A stretch of 9,087 bases of DNA from JAJZMA01 sp021850405 (lineage in GTDB: Bacteria; Chloroflexota; Dormibacteria; Aeolococcales; Aeolococcaceae), in NCBI GenBank assembly GCA_027365835.1, contig DAHXLU010000019.1:1-9087 (forward strand), given 5' to 3'. The notes under the pieces were generated by a model. That model made no database searches and was not told where the DNA came from. It was given only the letters and a program-made list of their open reading frames with translations. Below, one piece after another: positions 5,247 to 9,087 of this stretch. Both the position numbers and the translations under genes were made by a program. The first letter of the stretch is position 1; every line of letters begins with the position of its first letter.

Positions 5247-6608
5247 GTGGCACAATCCGCCAATCCAGCGTCCATAACTGCCCTGGGCAGCAACTCACAG
5301 CCAGCCGGGGGAGTTGTCGCAACCTCTCCCGTCCAGCCGGGACTAACTCCGGCAGATCTGGCAGCCCTCATACAGGAGCTGCAGGGTCCAGTCCAGAAGC
5401 TCCGGGCGGCCAGCTCGCCCCAGCAGGTGCCTCTGGCAGTAACCCAGGATGTGGTTGGTGGGGTTGCCAACACCTCGGAAGGGAGAATCAGCAGCGTAGG
5501 CCTGGGGACCCACATTGTGTCGGTACACACTGCTGAAATCTCAATTGACAACACAACTGCAGCAGCAGTGACCATTCCGCTGTCTCCGCTGTTTCCGTTC
5601 AATTTGCTGCAGAAGACAACCATACAAATCAACGGTGGAGCAACGACCTACTCTGCCAGTGGCGTGTCTGGTCTTTCAGTCTGGGCGCGGCGCAAGCGGG
5701 GTATCCTTAATCCCCGCGCTCTGAGTACTGGCGGATATGGAATGTCCCGGTCTTATGTGCAGTCGGTCACAGTTTCAGGAACGGGTACCCTGACAGCTGC
5801 TGCTGCCGATGCGCCTACGCTATCCGGATATGCGAGCGTGACAGTACCGACCGTTACTACCGTGACCCTTACTGCGAAGTTTGTCACTGTGGAGCCACTG
5901 GTTAACAGTCTTGACGACATGATAGGGACGCTGATCCTGCAGAACAACTCGACATTTGCGAACCTTACGCGCACTCCTGCCACCAAGCTGACCAGCAGTG
6001 GGGCCGGAGCGAACGCAACACCTTTGTATGACGTGGCTGCAGGAGTAACTGCAACCTGGTCAAGTTTCACCCATGCGGCCCAATACAAGTTTTTCGGTAT
6101 TCCCTCCGATCCAGCCCTGTACCAGGCTATGATTGGGAACTCGTATCAGGTACAGGAGCAGCCCAACGTGGCGGTGTCCGGATCTGGAGATGGGGCGCTG
6201 ACATACGATATTCCGACAAATATCTATCTGCTGGCAGCCCACATACTGCACGTTGACAGCGTTGGTGCGCTGGTTCCCATCCCCTCAAACCTCACAGCCC
6301 TGCAGTTGCAGTATTCAGCTGGTGCCGTAATTCCGGTACGGCAGGATGAGGCTGCGCAACAGGCGATCGACGAAGATTACTACGGCCACGATTACCCAAC
6401 CCTGCTTCCCGGCATGAAGCTCTGGGATGGCAACGCAACTGCCGACACTGAACAGAACACCGATAGCTGTGGATGGATGGATACCTACGACGCTGCAACA
6501 CCCCAGCTGCTGGAGACACTCAACGGCACAGATGCAAACTTCCCATACAGCCTTACGGTATGTCGCGAACAGGTGGTAGCTGCTGCTGTTACCACGGTTG
6601 GTGGCTGA
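5247..6608 (+). CDS. Probable double-jelly-roll major capsid protein (453 aa)
   Basis: Likely the main shell protein. It starts with GTG, 8 nt after AAAGAGG, under its own strong promoter. Residues 1-80 are an extended N-terminal arm with one amphipathic helix (about 34-53). The rest is rich in Thr, Val, Ser, Ala and Gly with alternating beta-strand patterns. The segment PLSPLFPFNLLQKTTIQINGG (about 111-131) strongly resembles the conserved first-barrel region of double-jelly-roll capsid proteins, with Pro, Phe-Asn-Leu and an Ile-x-Ile-Asn-Gly strand. A second beta-rich part begins near 270, consistent with two barrels. It is longer than the Bam35 capsid protein, partly because of the arm. 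Position after the packaging ATPase supports the call. No prohead protease or scaffold gene is nearby. Identity rests on pattern and context, not a search. Confidence 0.8.
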   Translation: MAQSANPASITALGSNSQPAGGVVATSPVQPGLTPADLAALIQELQGPVQKLRAASSPQQVPLAVTQDVVGGVANTSEGRISSVGLGTHIVSVHTAEISIDNTTAAAVTIPLSPLFPFNLLQKTTIQINGGATTYSASGVSGLSVWARRKRGILNPRALSTGGYGMSRSYVQSVTVSGTGTLTAAAADAPTLSGYASVTVPTVTTVTLTAKFVTVEPLVNSLDDMIGTLILQNNSTFANLTRTPATKLTSSGAGANATPLYDVAAGVTATWSSFTHAAQYKFFGIPSDPALYQAMIGNSYQVQEQPNVAVSGSGDGALTYDIPTNIYLLAAHILHVDSVGALVPIPSNLTALQLQYSAGAVIPVRQDEAAQQAIDEDYYGHDYPTLLPGMKLWDGNATADTEQNTDSCGWMDTYDAATPQLLETLNGTDANFPYSLTVCREQVVAAAVTTVGG

Positions 6609-6659
6609 CGGATCTATCACGAGAAAAGTATTCAAACGAGAATATAAGGAAAATTTGAG

Positions 6660-7046
6660 ATGATAGGTTCACAAGCCAAAGCCATAGCAAGTTCCCCGTC
6701 TGCCAGTCCTGTAGCTGGGCTGGGAGTTCCAGTTTCTGGAGCTTCCGGCCCTTCCCAGGCGACAGTCACCGCCCAGCACCAGCAGAGCTGGAGTTCTGGT
6801 GGTGTGTGGGTGTTTGTCGGCCTCATAATTGCGTACTTTGTGTGGGCTTTTGTTGAGCAGCATGAGAAAGTCAAGTCAGCGCTGGAACCCCACAACATGG
6901 CGCTAAACTTTCGGAATATGTTCCTTGTGGTGTTTACCGTTGCGCTTGCGTCCTTGTGGCTAAAAGTCCTGACAACCAAGGCTTACGCGATCCTGCCAAA
7001 CAAGGTAACCCACTGGGCCAAGACCCTGGTATTTGGGGCTTTCTAA
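6660..7046 (+). CDS. Two-helix membrane protein, probable virion component (128 aa)
   Basis: The ATG follows AAGGAAA at good spacing, 51 nt after the capsid stop. Residues 1-45 are Ser/Ala/Pro/Gln-rich and likely flexible. Membrane helices lie at about 48-64 (VWVFVGLIIAYFVWAFV) and 86-103 (NMFLVVFTVALASLW), with a short charged loop between. The tail contains Lys and a final aromatic GAF. It is the first of a run of tiny membrane proteins behind the capsid gene. In tectivirus-like virions such proteins sit in the internal lipid membrane, at vertices or in the DNA-delivery apparatus. No sequence family is recognised, so a precise role cannot be given. Confidence 0.8.
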   Translation: MIGSQAKAIASSPSASPVAGLGVPVSGASGPSQATVTAQHQQSWSSGGVWVFVGLIIAYFVWAFVEQHEKVKSALEPHNMALNFRNMFLVVFTVALASLWLKVLTTKAYAILPNKVTHWAKTLVFGAF

Positions 7047-7050
7047 ACCC

Positions 7051-7221
7051 ATGAAATTTGTAGGAATCCTTTGTATAGCTGGGGGATTCTGGATAATTCT
7101 GAAGACTGCGGGAGTCTCGCTCAACGGACTTATGCCGCAAACAGCTACTGCTGCTGGTGGGGCTACAGCTCCACCAGCGAGCGGAACTAAAACCGGAAGC
7201 AGTCAGGGGAAAAATGGATAA
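7051..7221 (+). CDS. Small single-span membrane protein (56 aa)
   Basis: The ATG at 7051 lies 4 nt after the preceding stop. A TTG at 7033 in the same frame would add six residues but has no Shine-Dalgarno. The ATG's own site is weak (GGGG about 12 nt upstream), so coupling to the gene before is likely. Residues 3-19 form a hydrophobic helix, and the remainder is a low-complexity Thr/Ala/Gly/Ser/Pro tail ending GKNG. It could be a membrane-anchored virion protein. A signal-peptide reading is less likely because no clear cleavage site is visible. It overlaps the next gene by 8 nt. Confidence 0.65.
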   Translation: MKFVGILCIAGGFWIILKTAGVSLNGLMPQTATAAGGATAPPASGTKTGSSQGKNG

Positions 7222-7618
7222 CCAGGAACAGGAGGAAGAAATAGAGCTCCCATCTCCTGCTGGAGATGAGGACCCATTTGACCATGCGTTCTGGGCTACT
7301 GTGTCGGTCTGTGCTGTAATTTTTCTGTTGCAGTGGAAGGTAACCAAAACCCTGAACCAGTGGTCTATGGTGTCACTCATCGCCCTGATAGTGGTTTCAA
7401 CGATTCTCCCTCCGGTAGGTCTGGGAGTTGCTGTACTGGCGCTGCTTACCATGATGTTCAAGGATTCCAACACCATTATTCCCGCTTTGAGTAACATACA
7501 GGGAACCCTTACTGGTACTTCGGGCAACACAACCACAACTTCCAACACTCCAGGCGCTAACCCAACCTCACAATTCAGTGTTCCCTATGCTGGTGGAGTG
7601 CCAGCACAAGGGGTATAA
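7214..7618 (+). CDS. Membrane protein with acidic head and Thr-rich tail (134 aa)
   Basis: The start is placed at the ATG at 7214, which has CAGGGGA upstream and overlaps the previous stop (ATGGATAA). The in-frame ATG at 7157 would add 19 residues inside the previous gene and lacks a ribosome site. Residues 3-22 are strongly acidic. Hydrophobic helices occur at about 26-41, 51-66 and 67-82; the last two may form a hairpin around the PP at 66-67. The C-terminal 50 residues are Thr/Ser/Asn/Gly-rich and probably exposed. It probably belongs in the virion membrane. No family is recognised. Confidence 0.72.
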   Translation: MDNQEQEEEIELPSPAGDEDPFDHAFWATVSVCAVIFLLQWKVTKTLNQWSMVSLIALIVVSTILPPVGLGVAVLALLTMMFKDSNTIIPALSNIQGTLTGTSGNTTTTSNTPGANPTSQFSVPYAGGVPAQGV

Positions 7619-7630
7619 AGGAAAGAAGCA

Positions 7631-7819
7631 ATGAAAGATCTGCTAGGTAAAATTTTCATGGGTCTGGTGTTTGTGCTGGCCCTGACCGTCATATTTGTCA
7701 AGGCAGGCACCCAGACCCCAGGAGGCAAGGGGGTATCTGGCGGACAGCAGGCGGCAGACATTATCAACGCTGCAGGCAGTGCAGGCTCAAATCTTGCCCA
7801 GGGGGCGACTGGAGGTTGA
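7631..7819 (+). CDS. Small single-span membrane protein (62 aa)
   Basis: The ATG is preceded by AAAGGAAAG at good spacing. A short basic N-terminus (MKDLLGK) leads into a membrane helix at about 8-24 (IFMGLVFVLALTVIFV). A Gly/Ala/Gln-rich hydrophilic tail follows, with a short helical stretch near AADIINAAGSAGSNL. The positive N-terminus predicts the tail outside the cytoplasm, or facing the capsid-shell side in a virion. It resembles the neighbouring small proteins in layout. Function unknown. Confidence 0.7.
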   Translation: MKDLLGKIFMGLVFVLALTVIFVKAGTQTPGGKGVSGGQQAADIINAAGSAGSNLAQGATGG

Positions 7820-7820
7820 T

Positions 7821-8063
7821 ATGCGGGGACGTTTTCCGTCACAGGATGCATCTTTTTTCCAGCTGGCAGTAGCCCCAGGTCCGCTACCCCAGGCTATCCA
7901 GTATCTGGAACACCGTAGCAAACTGCTGGCTTCGGCTGCAAAACAGAGTGAACTTAACACATCAACGGTAACTACCGGTTTCAGCAAGACCCAGATGGGC
8001 ACATCGGTCAAGACTATGTCCAGGAAGTACATCAGTTTCAACGCACCAACAGGGATGGGATGA
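7821..8063 (+). CDS. Small soluble basic protein (80 aa)
   Basis: The ATG at 7821 sits 4 nt after GGAGGT, a near-perfect Shine-Dalgarno embedded in the end of the previous gene, whose stop lies one base upstream of this start. The frame stays open upstream to 7695, but that part overlaps the previous gene completely and has no ribosome site. The product is basic, lacks a membrane helix, and has a helical centre (about 20-45) and a Ser/Thr-rich C-terminal half. It is the only non-membrane member of this small-gene cluster. It could be a minor capsid or cement protein, but nothing in the sequence shows that. Confidence 0.65.
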   Translation: MRGRFPSQDASFFQLAVAPGPLPQAIQYLEHRSKLLASAAKQSELNTSTVTTGFSKTQMGTSVKTMSRKYISFNAPTGMG

Positions 8064-8064
8064 T

Positions 8065-8217
8065 ATGAAGTTTTTTGGAATGATCAAGGGGCTGCTGGCA
8101 GCTTTGCTGTGTGGCGTATTTATGCTGGTAGCACTGTTCGCACCATCTAATACCCTGAAGAAGTTTGGATGGTTCATGGTGGCGGCAGCTGCAGCAGTAG
8201 CAGCTTTCAATGAGTGA
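8065..8217 (+). CDS. Very small two-helix membrane protein (50 aa)
   Basis: The ATG lies one base after the previous stop (TGATATG), and the ORF ends at TGA 8215-8217, overlapping the next gene by 8 nt. The 50-residue product is almost all hydrophobic: a helix at about 8-26 (KGLLAALLCGVFMLVALFA), a short polar turn APSNTLKK, and a second helix at about 34-48 that is very Ala-rich. This hairpin shape is common in viral membrane proteins and holins. A holin would normally sit with a lysin, none of which is visible, so a virion membrane protein is preferred. Confidence 0.65.
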   Translation: MKFFGMIKGLLAALLCGVFMLVALFAPSNTLKKFGWFMVAAAAAVAAFNE

Positions 8218-9070
8218 CGAACCTGCCCCAGCAGCAGATGCCCCGCATGAAAAGGGCATACGCGCCTTTTTTGCCCGGCACAAATGGGCTGGCTGGATTA
8301 TAGGCGGCCTGCTTGCTGCTGCCATTTATTTTCTGTGGTTGCGCAGCAGTTCCAGCAGCTCTGGCAGTTCGGGTACTTCCGGAACTGCAAGCAATATCAG
8401 CATACCCACCCCCGGATACAGTTCAGGCAGTGGTGGAAGTACCAGCAGCACTCCTTCTGGCTTGCAGGGATTGCTCAACAAGGTGTCGCTGCTGACGTAT
8501 GGCGAACAACAGGCGGTCAAGGCGCAAAAAGCTACCCAGGCGGAACTTACTGCCCTGGAAAAGCAGATAGCGGCAAACAAGGGTAGCACAGCAACTACCA
8601 GCGGTGGTACTGGTTCTGCTCCAGCAAGCCCAGCTCCTGCCAGCTCTGCTCCGGCCAGTAATTCGGTAGCCGCCTTCATCAACGGGGTGTCGCAGGACTG
8701 GCTGGGTCGTAACGTCACTTCTGCTGAAGCGTCAGCCTGGCAAAACATGTATAACAGTATCGCAGCCCAGCATGGTACCTATGCTGCGAGATCCGCAATT
8801 GTTAACTACATTGCCAAATCGCCGGAGGCTGCCCGCAATTACGTCATCTCAGCCTATGAAGCTGCACACGGTACCGCACCTACTGCCTTGCAGCTACAGC
8901 AAGGAATCAGTGCCTACAACTCGGCTGCGGCACAAGGCCCCCAGGCCATGCAACAGGCAGCCCTGAAAAAGCTGGCCCTTTCTCATTCCGGGAATGTTAC
9001 CGGAGCTGTTGGATACAATGAGGCTCAGCTGCTGTCTTCAAACAACATGGGCAGTTATCAGGGGGGATAA
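8210..9070 (+). CDS. Membrane-anchored stalk protein with DUF4214-like C-terminal region (286 aa)
   Basis: The ATG overlaps the previous gene by 8 nt. The order of parts is: an acidic/Pro N-tail; a membrane helix at about 27-44 (AGWIIGGLLAAAIYFLWL); a Ser/Gly linker (45-82); a helical segment (84-124); an Ala/Pro/Ser linker (125-152); and a helical domain (153-260). The last domain holds two similar units, FINGVSQDWLGRNVTSAEASAW (155-177, broken at most by small changes) and YVISAYEAAHGTAPTALQL (211-229), with SPEAARNY between. The LGR...W and SPE signatures resemble DUF4214 repeats, often found in secreted and surface proteins. An anchored stalk with a terminal domain suggests a vertex, receptor-contact or wall-contact protein. 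The family call is by eye and the function is inferred. Confidence 0.78.
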   Translation: MSDEPAPAADAPHEKGIRAFFARHKWAGWIIGGLLAAAIYFLWLRSSSSSSGSSGTSGTASNISIPTPGYSSGSGGSTSSTPSGLQGLLNKVSLLTYGEQQAVKAQKATQAELTALEKQIAANKGSTATTSGGTGSAPASPAPASSAPASNSVAAFINGVSQDWLGRNVTSAEASAWQNMYNSIAAQHGTYAARSAIVNYIAKSPEAARNYVISAYEAAHGTAPTALQLQQGISAYNSAAAQGPQAMQQAALKKLALSHSGNVTGAVGYNEAQLLSSNNMGSYQGG

Positions 9071-9073
9071 CCC

Positions 9074-9087
9074 GTGAGCATTAAATC
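9074..9087 (+). CDS. Start of a further gene, cut by the window edge
   Basis: A GTG at 9074 follows the purine-rich AGGGGGG run (9060-9066) at suitable spacing and begins the reading V/M-S-I-K. Four of the window's genes use a similar tight spacing, and three others start with GTG, so continuation of the operon is plausible. Only four codons are visible. Confidence 0.35.

Noticed and set aside
7033..7050. TTG start for the 56-aa protein
   Set aside because: No Shine-Dalgarno precedes it; the ATG at 7051, just after the previous stop, is simpler.
7695..7820. Upstream extension of the 80-aa protein
   Set aside because: It overlaps the 62-aa gene entirely and lacks a ribosome site, whereas ATG 7821 has GGAGGT directly before it.
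8065..8217. Holin reading of the 50-aa two-helix protein
   Set aside because: The topology fits, but no lysin is nearby and similar small membrane proteins surround it, so a virion protein is at least as likely.
1..9087. Terminal inverted repeats expected for a protein-primed linear genome
   Set aside because: The reverse complement of the last bases does not match the left region; the window probably does not include both ends.

Overview
This window looks like the larger part of an undescribed tailless, membrane-containing dsDNA virus (or its integrated or plasmid form) of the tectivirus-like, double-jelly-roll lineage. Three hallmark genes support this. One is a family B DNA polymerase of the protein-primed type (1661-3652). 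The second is a short FtsK/HerA-type packaging ATPase (4465-5157). The third is a probable double-jelly-roll major capsid protein directly downstream (5247-6608). All supported genes are on the + strand, packed with short overlaps, and no tail, portal or large-terminase gene is visible. The host is most likely a bacterium: start codons are preceded by AGGAG-type Shine-Dalgarno sites, and the capsid promoter resembles a sigma-70 site (TTGACA plus an extended -10). Nothing in the sequence fixes the host phylum.

Layout. Positions 1-52 are an exact inverted copy of a piece of the polymerase gene, which may be an assembly or amplification chimera at the window edge. Positions 53-310 are non-coding, with a tandem 11-bp repeat and alternative hairpins. 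They lead into a 9-codon leader ORF whose stop overlaps the first substantial gene in an ATGA arrangement. Positions 337-3652 form the replication or early module: two unknown proteins, a small basic protein that is the best terminal-protein candidate, and the polymerase. Positions 3655-4493 encode a Pro-Glu repeat protein and a zinc-ribbon/transmembrane protein. The packaging ATPase follows. Inside its 3' end is a strong promoter, then a leader with mutually exclusive hairpins, then the capsid gene.

Positions 6660-8217 hold six very small proteins, five with predicted membrane segments, as expected for a virion with an internal lipid membrane. Positions 8210-9070 encode a membrane-anchored protein with a Ser/Gly stalk, a helical segment and a C-terminal duplicated helical region resembling DUF4214, possibly a vertex or host-contact protein. 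A further gene probably starts at 9074 and runs off the window.

Working model: the terminal-protein candidate and polymerase replicate a linear genome by protein priming. The ATPase packages DNA into a capsid built from the jelly-roll protein around a vesicle that carries the small membrane proteins. Lysis genes, terminal inverted repeats and a recognisable penton are not seen, and would lie outside the window if present.
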